DNA from: Aptenodytes patagonicus
Taxonomy: Eukaryota; Chordata; Aves; Sphenisciformes; Spheniscidae
Reading direction: 5' to 3'
NCBI RefSeq assembly: GCF_965638725.1
Contig: NW_027472026.1
Location: forward strand, 186,001 to 250,000
DNA length: 64,000 nt
In this document: piece after piece, positions 33,685 to 43,002 of the stretch
Layout of the letters: each line of letters starts with the position of its first letter
How positions within the stretch are numbered: position 1 is the stretch's first letter
The notes under the pieces: model-generated
Database searches by the model: none
Seen by the model: only the letters and a program-made list of their open reading frames with translations
What the model was told of the DNA's origin: nothing
Translations under genes and position numbers: made by a program

Positions 33685-34930
33685 GCCACCTCACTGCAGT
33701 CTGGGACAGAGTGGTCCCCCTGTACCACAGGGGACGGGAAGTGTACCAGACTAGAAGAAACTGCAGGGCTCCTGATCAAACTTCCTCCAGCAGGACTGAC
33801 CGGGCACTCACTCCTGACTGAACCTTTGCAGTCCATGAGAGGTGTATGCCTGGGCTGTGGTGTGAAAAGACAACAGCAAGTGGAGGAGTAATCGGCAAAC
33901 ACGCGAAATTACATGTGCATCAAGAGAAGTCAGGACCAAGCAGGAGTACATGTTCTGGTCCCCACTCCTGAAGCAGCAAGCCAAAGGGAGTTGTGAGGTG
34001 TGGGGGAGTGGAGTAGCACCCCCTTCCTGATGGTGATTGTGAAGATGCAAAGCTGCTGCAAGAATCCCCCAGACTGACAAATTTCCTTCTGGGAATGATA
34101 AGCTTTTTTCACTGCAGGTCCCAAAGCTTTTTTTTTTTCCTCTTTGCCAGCTGATAATACTTGCAGAAGGGAGGAAAGGAGCAGGCTTGAAAAGCTCTGG
34201 CGCAGTTTCCAATATCTGCCACACTCCATTCTTTACACCCTGTTTTGTTAAGGTTTCCCCAGCACAGATGAACCACTTTGATGCCTTGTAATTAGAATTG
34301 CACATCTTGGTGTAAGCTGAAGAGAGGACTTTGTGAGTTGGACTTGATATGGCATGAGACAAAATTCCGGAAATCCAAACCCACCAGCTGGATCCAAACA
34401 TGTGGACCAGCAGAAACCTCACTGGTGCTGAACAGAACCTTTGTCATTCCCCAGTTTGTCTTACGGCCTTCCAAAATCTCATGGCATCTTAAGGGGAAAA
34501 ACCCTGATGTCTCTTCCTTCCCTGTTTCTCCTATGGTGTTTAGAACTTCAATCATTAGCCTGGAGAAAGGGGCAATCATCTTAGCTGCTGCGCACGTCAG
34601 GTTCAGTTGGTGAAAAGTGCAAATAGGAATTATTTGTGTTGCAAAAGCCATGCAGTGCTGCTCCATGCTGTTCACGTTGTGCCGTGTGGAACCAGCTGTA
34701 TCATGCTGCGCTGTGCTGGTGTTCTGCGCTGTGCCAGGTCCTCCATGTGGTCCTGCCTGCATTACGCTGCCTGCGCTTTGTGGTGTTGCACCAATTGTAT
34801 CACGCCGGGCTGGGTTTGCCATGCTAGGATGCTATGCTGAGCTGCCAACTTGTGCTGTATTTCCCAGTTGTGCTATGCTGTGCCGACTTTACAAACTGAC
34901 AAATCAATAAAGCCACTGAAAGCAGCTTAT
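33685..34930 (+). other. NRBP2: NRBP2 3' UTR (presumed)
   Basis: About 1.2 kb of non-coding sequence follows the stop up to a canonical polyadenylation signal. The last 250 bases (about 34640-34880) are a degenerate TGCTG/GTGCTG-rich low-complexity run. Open frames on either strand here are not conserved-looking. Confidence 0.7.
34906..34911 (+). terminator. NRBP2: AATAAA polyadenylation signal for NRBP2
   Basis: A canonical AATAAA lies in 'aaatcaataaagccactg', the first good signal after the stop in a sensible context. Cleavage would fall about 15-25 bases downstream. Confidence 0.75.
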
Positions 34931-35368
34931 CTCATCAGAGCACTCCACTCAGCAAACCGCTCAATAATTTCTTAGTCACTCTTACAGTTAAACTAAGAAG
35001 ATGTGAAATAGCTTCCCTGAGTTCAACAGACTTATCCACAAAGTCAGGCAAATTGGGTGGAGAAGGAATTCAGTGGAGAAACATCATACAGCTGCTTGAC
35101 TCAGAAATCACTTTCTCCAGAACAAGCTTGCACTCGCCTCTGCAAACTGAGAAATTCCTTCATTATACCAACTGCTTCATTTCCCTGATGAGCTAGTTAG
35201 CTCTTCTTTAACACATTTCACCTGACTGATTTCTTTGTTTTATTTGACATTGTCACAGCTCAGTTTGACCAATGGATTTCCCTGCTACTGGCTGTGCTGC
35301 ACTCAGCAATGATGAATTCATTAACCAGCTACTGCAGGGTGTTTCCAATACACGACAGGCTGTTCTCA
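34931..35368. other. Intergenic, nothing recognised
   Basis: Unique-looking AT-moderate sequence between the NRBP2 polyadenylation site and the first CR1 of the cluster. No gene or repeat signature is seen. Confidence 0.5.
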
Positions 35369-36060
35369 CAGAATCACAGAAGAGTTGAAGTTGGACGGGA
35401 CCACTCTAGATCTCAAGAGGGGTCCCTTCCAGCCTCTGTGATCATCTAGTCCAACCCCCCTGCATAAGTAGGGTCAGCTAAAGCAGGTTGTCCAGGACCA
35501 TGTCCAGTCAGGTTTGAGTATCTCCACAGATGGGGTCTCTCTGGGCACAACCTGTTCCCATGTTGAACCACTCTCACAGAAAAAAAAAAAACATTTTCTT
35601 ACGTTCAAATGGAATTTCCCATTTTTCAATTTGTGCCAATTGCCTCTTGTCCTGTCACTGGGTACCACTGAGGACAGCCTGGCTCCATCTTCTTTACGCT
35701 CTCATCAGATATTTGTACACATTGATGAGATCCCCCCGAGCCTTCTCTTCTCCAGGCTGAACAACCCCAGCTCACTCAGCCTCTCCTACGACAGATGCTC
35801 CAATCCCTTCAGCATCTTGGTGGCCCTTCACTGTACTCACTCCAGTGAGTCCATGTCTTTCTTGTCCTGGGGAGCCCAGCTCTGGATCCAGCACTCCAGA
35901 TGTGGCCTCACCAGTGCTGAGCAGAGGAAGGATCAGTCCCCTCAACCAGCTGGCAAGGTTTTGTCTGGTGCAGCCCAGGATGCCGTTGACCTTCTTTGCC
36001 GCGAGGGCGCATTGCTGGCTCACAGTCAGCTTGGTGTCCAGCAGGACACTTATCCTTTTT
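35369..36060 (-). mobile_element. CR1 LINE fragment (copy a)
   Basis: Minus-strand CR1. The 3' end is on the left (tail 'cacagaatcacagaagag', then 'gatcatctagtccaacccccctgca'), running through the ORF2 C-terminus ('[12 protein letters not shown]' and 'CALAAKKVNGILGCTRQNLA' frames). It has frame breaks and is moderately diverged. It ends somewhere around 36060-36160. Confidence 0.9.
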
Positions 36061-36167
36061 TGCATAACTGGCACCAGCACAAGAATGGAAATCCTGCACT
36101 CACGCTTGGAAGTCGTACAGGAAAGGGGATGTGTCCTCAGACACTGATAGTCAAGTCTGATCAGCTA

Positions 36168-36455
36168 ATTATAGAATCATAGAATCATTGAGGTTGGAAA
36201 AGACCTCCAAGATCATCGAGTCCAACCATCGACCCAACACCACCATGCCCACTAAACCATGTCCCTAACTGCTGCATCTACATGTCTTTTAAATACTTCC
36301 AGGGATGGGGACTCAACCGCTTCCCTGGGCAGCCTGTTCCAATGTTTAACCACTCTTTCAGTAAAGAAATTTTTCCTCACGTCCAATCTAAACCTCCCCT
36401 GGCGCAACTTGAGGCCATTTCCTCTCATCCTATCGCTAGTTACTTGGGAGAAGAA
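36168..36455 (-). mobile_element. CR1 LINE 3' fragment (copy b)
   Basis: A 290-bp minus-strand CR1 3' end. It has the tail 'atagaatcatagaatcattgaggttgg', then the complement of the '[26 protein letters not shown]' region. It sits tail-first against the tail of copy c, in the shared ATAGAATCATAG motif. Confidence 0.9.
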
Positions 36456-37562
36456 TTATAGAATCATAGACTAGCTTGGGTCGGAAGGGACCTCTAAAGG
36501 TCATCTAGTCCAACCCCCCTGCCGTGGGCAGGGACATCTTCAACTAGATCAGCCCTATCCAACCTGACCTTGAACGTTTCCAGGGATGGGGCATCCACCA
36601 CCTCTCTGGGCAACCTGGTCCAGTGTTTCACCACCCTCAGCGTAAAAACTGTCTTCCTTATATCTAGTCTAAATCCAGCCCCCTTTAGTTAACAGCCATT
36701 CCCCCTTGTCCTGTCGCAACAGGCCCTGCCAAAAAGTTTGCCGCCATCTTTTTTAGAAGCCCCCTTTAAGTACTGACAGGCTGCAAGAAGGTCTCCCCGA
36801 AGCCTTCTCTTCTCCAGGCTGAACAACCCCAACTCTCTCAGCCTTTCTTCATAGGAGGGGTGTTCCATCCCCCTGATCACTTTTGTGGCCCTCTTCTGGA
36901 CCCGCTCCAACAGGTCCGTGTCTTTCTTATGCTGAGGGCTCCAGAGCTGGACACAGTACTCCAGGTGGGGTCTCACCAGGGCAGAGTAGAGGGGCAGAAT
37001 CACCTCCCTCGACCTGCTGGCCACGCTTCTTTTGATGCAGCCCAGGATACGCTTGGCCTTCTGGGCTGCAAGCGCACATTGCTGGCTCAGGCCCAGCTTT
37101 TCATCCACCAGTACCCCCAAGTCCTCCTCGGCAGGGCTGCTCTCAATCCCTTCATCCCCCAGCCTGTATTGATACCGGGGGTTGCCCCGACACAGGTGCA
37201 GGGCCTTGCACTTGGCCTTGGTAAACCTCATAAGGTTCACACGGGCCCACTTCTGGAGCTTGTCCAGGTCCCTCTGGATGGCATCCCGTCCCTCTGGCGT
37301 GTCAACCGCACCGCTCAGCTTGGTGTCATCTGCAAACTTGCTGAGGGTGCACTCAATCCCACTGTCTATGGCATTGATGAAGATATTAAACAGTACCGGT
37401 CCCAATACGGACCCCTGCGGGACACCACTTGTCACCAACCTCCATCTGGACATTGAGCCGTTGACGGTCACACCCCTGGATGTGACCATCTAACCAATTC
37501 CTCACCCACCGGACAGTCCACCCATCAAATCCATACCTCTCCAGTTTAGAGAGAAGGATGTT
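36456..37562 (-). mobile_element. Outer CR1 (copy c), 3' part, split by a nested CR1
   Basis: Minus-strand young CR1. Positions 36689-37489 read as uninterrupted ORF2 C-terminal half with [24 protein letters not shown] and [20 protein letters not shown]. It continues at 40614 after the nested element. Its 3' tail is 'tatagaatcatagactagcttgggtcgg'. Its protein differs from copy g at only a few residues over about 260, so it is young. Confidence 0.95.
37557..37562. repeat. Target-site duplication GATGTT, left copy
   Basis: GATGTT at 37557-37562 is repeated at 40614-40619 on the other side of the nested CR1. Copy g shows the undisturbed target as 'aggatgttgtgg' on the corresponding strand. The first bases could also belong to the CR1 tail microsatellite. 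Confidence 0.8.
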
Positions 37563-40500
37563 TGATCACGGGGAGGTTTACACGGCACCGGGCCTGCTGG
37601 CAGCAGATGGAGTCCAGCTGTCTCACAGGGGGAAAAGGATCATGGCTCATGAATTGGCAGGGCTCATTGAGAGGGCTTTAAACTAGGTTCGAAGGGGGAA
37701 GGGGATAAAACCAGGCTCACTAGAGATGAGCCTAGGGGTGGCATGCCGATGCTGGGGGCGAAATCGATAGCCCAGCTCAAGTGCATCTACACCAATGCAC
37801 GCAGCATGGGCAGCAAACAGCAGGAGCTGGAAGCCATTGTGCAGCGGGAGAGATATGACTTAGTCACCATCACAGAAACATGGTGGGGTGACTCTCATGA
37901 TTGGAGTGCTGCAATGGATGGCTATAGACTCTTCAGAAGGGACAGGCGAGGAAGGAGAGGCGGTGGGGTGGCCCTGTACGTTAGGGAGTGTTTCGATTGT
38001 CTAGAGTTCAACGATTGTGATGATGATACGGTTGACTGTTTATGGGTAAGGATGAGGGGGAAGGCCAACGAGGCAGATATCCTGCTGGGAGTCTGTTATA
38101 GACCACCCAACCAGGATGAAGAGGCGGATGAAGCGTTCTACAAGCGGCTGGCAGAAGTCTCTCAATCGCTAGCCCTTGTTCTCGTGGGGGACTTCAACTT
38201 ACCAGACGTCTGCTGGAAATACAACACAGCAGAGAGGAAACAGTCTAGGAGGTTCCTGGAGTGTGTGGAAGACAACTTCCTGACACAGCTGGTAAGTGAG
38301 CCTACCAGAGGAGGTGCCTCGCTCAACCTGCTGTTTACAAACAGAGAAGGACTGGTGGGAGATGTGGTGGTCGGAGGCCGTCTTGGGCTTAGCGACCATG
38401 AAATGGTAGAATTCTCGATTCTTGGTGAAGTAAGGAGGGGGGGCAGCAAAACCACAACCATGGACTTCCGGAGGGCGGACTTTGGCCTGTTCAGGACGCT
38501 GGTTGAGAAAGTCCCTTGGGAGACAGTCCTGAAGGGCAAAGGGGCCCAGGAAGGCTGGACGTTCTTCAAGAAGGAAGTCTTAAAGGCGCAGGAGCAGGCT
38601 GTCCCCATACACCGTAAGAAGAATGGGTGGGGAAGACGACCGGCCTGGCTGAACAGGGAGCTTTTGCTGGGACTCAGGAAAAAAAGAAGAGTTTACCGCT
38701 TGTGGAGGAAGGGGCAGGCGACTCAAGAAGAGTACAGGGATCTTGTTGGGTCGTGCAGAGAGGAAATGAGAAAGGCAAAAGCCCAGCTAGAACGCAATCT
38801 GGTCGCTGTCATTAAAGACAACAAAAGAAGTTTTTACAAATATATTAATGACAAAAAGAGAGCCAGGGAGAATCTCCATCCTTTATTGGATGCGGGGGGG
38901 AACATTGTCACCGAGGATGAGGAAAAGGCTGAGATACTCAATGCCTTCTTTGCCTCAGTCTTTAACAGTCAGACCAGTTATCCTCAGGGTACTCGGCCCC
39001 CTGAGCTGGAAGACAGGGACGGCGAGCAGGATGAACCCCCCATAATCCAAGAGGAAGCAGTCAATGACCTGCTACGCCACCTGGATGCTCACAAGTCTAT
39101 GGGGGCGGATGGGATCCACCCGAGGGTGCTGAGAGAGCTGGCAGAGGTGCTCGCCAAGCCACTCTCCATCATTTATCAGCAGTCCTGGTTAACGGGGGAG
39201 GTCCCGGACGACTGGAGGCTTGCCAATGTGACACCCATCTACAAGAAGGGCCGGAAGGAGGATCCGGGGAACTACAGGCCTGTCAGCCTGACCTCGGTGC
39301 CAGGGAAGGTTATGGAGCGGTTCATCTTGAGGGCACTCACAAGGCATGAGTGGGACAACCAGGGGATCAGGCCCAGCCAGCATGGGTTCATGAAAGGCAG
39401 GTCCTGCTTGACCAACCTGATCTCCTTCTATGACCAGGTGACCCGCCTAGTGGATGAGGGAAAGGCTGTGGATGTGGTCTACCTGGACTTCAGTAAGGCC
39501 TTTGACACCATCTCCCACAGCATTCTCCTAGAGAAGCTGGCGGCTCACGGCTTAGACAGGTGGACTCTTTGCTGGGTAAAAAACTGGCTGGACAGCCGGG
39601 CCCAGAGAGTTGTGGTGAAAGGAGTTAAATCCAGTTGGTGGCCGGTCACGAGCGGTGTTCCCCAGGGCTCAGTTTTGGGGCCGGTCTTGTTCAATATCTT
39701 TATCAATGATCTGGATGAGGGGATCGAGTGCTCCCTCAGTAAGTTTGCAGACGACACCAAGTTGGGCGGGAGTGCTGATCTGCTCGAGGGAAGGAAGGCT
39801 CTGCAGAGGGACCTGGACAGGCTGGATCGATGGATGGGCTGAGGCCAACTGGATGAGATTCAACAAGGCCAAGTGCCGGGTCCTGCACTTCGGCCACAAC
39901 AACCCCATGCAGCGCTACAGGCTTGGGGAAGAGTGGCTGGAAAGCTGCCTGTCAGAAAAGGACCCGGGGGTGTTGGTCGACAGCCGGCTGAACATGAGCC
40001 GGCAGTGTGCCCAGGCGGCCAAGAAGGCCAATGGCATCCTGGCCTGTATCAGAAACAGTGTGGCCAGCAGGAGTAGGGAAGTGATCGTGCCCCTGTACTC
40101 GGCCCTGGTGAGGCCGCACCTCGACTACTGTGTTCAGTTTTGGGCCCCTCACTACAAGAAGGATGTTGAGGTGCTGGAGCATGTCCAGAGAAGGGCAACA
40201 AGGCTGGTGAGGGGTCTGGAGAACAAGTCTTATGAGGAGCGGCTGAGGGAACTGGGACTGTTTAGCCTGGAGAAAAGGAGGCTGAGGGGAGACCTTATCA
40301 CTCTCTACAACTACCTGAAAGGAGGTTGTAGCGAGGTGGGCAAGTAACTAGTGATAGGACAAGAGGAAATGGCCTCAAGTTGCGCCAGGGGAAGTTTAGA
40401 TTGGATGTGAGGAAAAATTTCTTTACTGAAAGAGTGGTGAAACATTGGAACAGGCTGCCCAGGGAAGTGGTTGAGTCACCATCCCTGGACATATTTAAAA

Positions 40501-40613
40501 GATGTGTAGATAAGGCGCTTAGGGACATGGTTTAGTGGGCATGGTGGTGTTGGGTTGACGGTTGGACTCGATCTTAGAGGTCTCTTCCAACCTTAATGAT
40601 TCTATGATTCTAT
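37563..40613 (+). mobile_element. Inner CR1 (copy d), 3.05 kb, nested in copy c
   Basis: A plus-strand CR1 inserted into outer copy c. It starts inside the end of ORF1 (37563-37687, with DGVQLSHRG, the Asp and (here substituted) His block of the esterase domain, and a stop after IERALN). It carries ORF2 from 37743 and ends with the tail 'aatgattctatgattctat'. It is 5'-truncated, as most CR1 copies are. It belongs to a different subfamily from copies c/e5'/g (for example [20 protein letters not shown] and [20 protein letters not shown]). Confidence 0.95.
37743..39842 (+). pseudogene. CR1 ORF2 of copy d: endonuclease-reverse transcriptase, 699 codons open, then frameshifted
   Basis: ORF2 encodes the APE-type endonuclease and reverse transcriptase that nick and copy at the target. 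Visible endonuclease motifs are TNAR (17-20), ITETWW (43-48), GDFN (149-152) and SDH (217-219). Reverse-transcriptase motifs are [56 protein letters not shown] and the catalytic FADD (668-671). A 4-base tandem duplication near 39830-39838 then shifts the frame. The C-terminal part continues in another frame (39843-40347), and a short deletion after EVG brings an early stop. All core catalytic residues are present, but the C-terminal part is detached, so I call it inactive as it stands. Confidence 0.93.
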
Positions 40614-41526
40614 GATGTTGTGGGGGACCATGTCAAAGGCCTTACAGAGGTCCAGATAGACGACATCTGTAGCCCTTCCCGTGTCCACTGATGTAGTCAC
40701 TCCATCATAGGCGGCCACTAGGTTAGTCAGGCAGGACTTGCCCTTGCTGAAGCCATGCTGGCTGTCTCGAATCACCTCCCTGTCCTCCACGTGCCTTAGC
40801 ATAGCTTCCAGGAGGATCTGTTCCATGATCTTCCCAGGCACTGAGGTGACACCGACTGGCCTGTAGTTCCCTGGGTCTTCCTTTTTTCCCTTTTTTAAAA
40901 ATGGGGGTTATGTTGCCCCTTTTCCAGTCAGTGGGAACTTCACCGGACTGCCACGACTTCTCAAATACGATGGATAGTGGCTTAGCAACCTCATCTGCCA
41001 GTTCCTTCAGGACCCGCGGATGGATCTCATCAGGTCCCATGGACTTGTGCACCTTCAGGTGCCTTAGATGGTCTCGAACCTGGTGTTCTCCCACAGCGGG
41101 CAGCTCTTCATTCTCCCAGTCCCCGCCTTTGCCTTCTGCGGCTTGGGCGGTGAGGCTTGAGCACTTGCCGGTGAAGACCGAGGCAAAAAAGTCATTGAGT
41201 ACCTCCACCTTCTCCGTGTCCCGGGTAACCAAGTCTCCTGTTTTGTTCCGGAGAGGGCCCACATTTTCCCTAGTCTTCCTTTTATCCCCAACATACCTAT
41301 AGAACCTTTTCTTGTTGCCCTTGACATCCCTGGACAGATTTAATTCCATCAGGGCTTTAGCTTTCCTAACCTGATCCCCGGCTGCTCAGACAATTTCTCT
41401 GTATTCCTCCCAGGCTACCTGTCCTTGCTTCCACCCTCTGTAGGCTTCCTTTCTGTGTTTGAGTTTGTCCAGGAGCTCCTTGTTCATCCATGCAGGCCTC
41501 CTGGTGTTTTTGCCTGACTTCTTCAA
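40614..41526 (-). mobile_element. Outer CR1 (copy c), 5' part
   Basis: Continuation of copy c after the nest. The minus strand carries the RT N-terminal half ([26 protein letters not shown]) and the linker [20 protein letters not shown], up to the end of the endonuclease region. It has the UGA at 41386-41388 shared with copies e and g, and a one-base homopolymer frameshift near 40880. It is 5'-truncated at about 41526, where similarity to the other copies stops. Confidence 0.93.
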
Positions 41527-42430
41527 TTAGGATTGTAATTTCTGCCCATATATTATAGTTGTGGTGTGCACACCTTTTAGTAGAGTATCTAGTCTTACTT
41601 GAAAGATTGCATAATGTAGGAATCCACTATGTCTCAATAATAATGTTTTCCAGGGGTTAACTGCTGTCACTTAAATTTAGGCTAGAAATAAGGCACACTG
41701 TTTTATGTTCCAATAAATAATTATGTTCAGATATTGTACCTTTATCTCCTAGATGAAGAGAACTTTTGCAATGCAAGACTTTCTCATCATAATGGTAATT
41801 AGATGTTAAGTCATCTTTTAACTGCTTTTGATAAGCTTTATTGGCCTGAACTTTCTAAATCTTTTATAAGATAGGCTTTCAGAATCTCTAAACTTATCAT
41901 AGATTTTCCTTAGTCTTGCATCTCTTCTGTAGCGGGGGCCAAGAGGCCACAAGAGTCTCATGCCAGTTTAACTAATTAAGTGCAAGGTGTAACAGCACAT
42001 CTCTCTGTCACTTGCCAACAGCATTTTCACTTTAAAGCGGAACCACCACCTTGGGAAGTGATGTCTTTTGGGGGCCCTTCCTATTTCAGAGTAGCACTTC
42101 CATCCCCTGTGACAGAGATCACTTGTGCCAAGCTGTTTGACCTTGCCTTTGCATTTAAGGGACCCACCTGAAAAGAATAAAGAGCAAAAGGGACAGGCTG
42201 GGGACAAATTCAGATACCAGGGTGACGTTTCACTACAGCAGTTCTCAGCAGATGGGTCCTGGATCTGCTCTCAAATTGCATATTCAGCAGCTACTGATCT
42301 CCCACAACAGGTAACTGGGGCTCTTAACTGTGGATGCCCACGTAGCGACCAAGGACCACCCTGTGACAGTCAGGGCCCTCTGTTTTTAGCGCCTCTAGCA
42401 CGTTACAGCACAGTCTTTGCCCGCAGGACG
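41527..42430. other. Unique intergenic DNA upstream of the second CpG island
   Basis: AT-rich, unique-looking sequence to about 42300, then rising GC. No exon, repeat family or RNA gene is recognised. Confidence 0.5.
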
Positions 42431-42691
42431 GGCCACTCTGGCAGCTAGCAACAGCTTCTGGACCGCCGCCCCCCGAGGACCCCGGTGCCCGGAAGGATTC
42501 TGGCCGCGGCAGCAGCAGCGCTGCAGGCTCCGACTCCCCAGTCCCGCGCTTGCTGCCGACGGGGTGGATGACCGCGCCGTACAGGCCTGTACAACCACGG
42601 CCCGGCCCCGCCCGGCCTGGTACGGCCGGAAACCCCCGGGGCTCACGCCGCGTCCCGGCGCTAGGGCAGACTGAAGGCCGCAGCTAGCGAG

Positions 42692-42724
42692 CCGGGCTGG
42701 GCTGGGCTGGGCTGGGCTGGGCTG
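42692..42724. repeat. (GGGCT)n short tandem repeat
   Basis: About six pentamers of GGGCT/GGCTG phase lie inside the CpG island, some 250 bases upstream of the PUF60 start codon. The tract is low-complexity and may be length-variable. Confidence 0.85.
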
Positions 42725-42841
42725 AAGTCCTCCGCCTTCCCGTAGGCTCCTGGGCCCCGCCCGCGGCCGCCCGGCCCCATACCCGGCACGGCGCCGGTGC
42801 CAGCGGGGCGAGGCTGGCGCCAGCCTGGCCGCCCCGCCCCA

Positions 42842-42851
42842 GTCACGTGAC
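42842..42851. promoter_or_regulatory. GTCACGTGAC E-box palindrome
   Basis: A perfect 10-bp palindrome containing CACGTG, the classic site of USF, MYC/MAX and MiT/TFE factors. It lies 125 bases upstream of the start codon in the CpG island. Confidence 0.75.
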
Positions 42852-42861
42852 TCCCCATAGT

Positions 42862-42943
42862 TCTCGCGAGACGGTCTCCCCGCTGCCGCGGGAGCGCTCG
42901 CGAGAGTTTCCCGTTTCGCGCGCACCGCAGAGCTCTCACGAGA
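42862..42943. promoter_or_regulatory. Triple CGCG palindrome cluster (TCTCGCGAGA type)
   Basis: There is one perfect TCTCGCGAGA at 42862, a one-mismatch GCTCGCGAGA at 42896, and TCTCACGAGA at 42934, which differs by one CpG-to-CpA change. The motif is a known CpG-island promoter element, reported to be bound by BANP (and earlier linked to Kaiso/ZBTB33), and it drives strong TATA-less transcription. Confidence 0.8.
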
Positions 42944-42975
42944 GTCCCACGCCGACTGCTGACTGGGTGGACAAG

Positions 42976-43002
42976 ATGGCGGCTACAACGACCATTTCCC
43001 TG
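42976..43002 (+). CDS. PUF60: Probable PUF60 coding exon 1 (MAATTTISL)
   Basis: The ATG lies in the YY1-type/Kozak context acaagATGGCGG and opens nine codons ending at a good donor (CTG|gtgagc, phase 0). Human PUF60 starts MATATIAL and also breaks after a very short first exon. PUF60 follows NRBP2 on the same strand in mammals, as here. PUF60 (poly-U-binding splicing factor, also FIR) has two RRMs and a UHM and helps define 3' splice sites in the nucleus. No RRM exon occurs in the window, so identity rests on nine residues, the splice site, the promoter type and gene order. Another small housekeeping exon is possible. Confidence 0.62.

Noticed and set aside
34292-34822. 176-codon minus-strand frame over the NRBP2 3' UTR
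   Set aside because: It depends on the low-complexity TGCTG run, shows no domain and is opposite a well-supported transcript.
36860-37456. 198-codon open frame, repeated at 56542-57138 on the other strand
   Set aside because: It is the antisense of the CR1 reverse-transcriptase C-terminal region. Its recurrence reflects the CR1 copies, not a conserved gene.
42395-42939. Minus-strand frames in the second CpG island as a divergent gene
   Set aside because: They are Ala/Arg/Gly/Pro-rich chance frames with no splice donors in a sensible place. Divergent non-coding transcription is possible but not shown.
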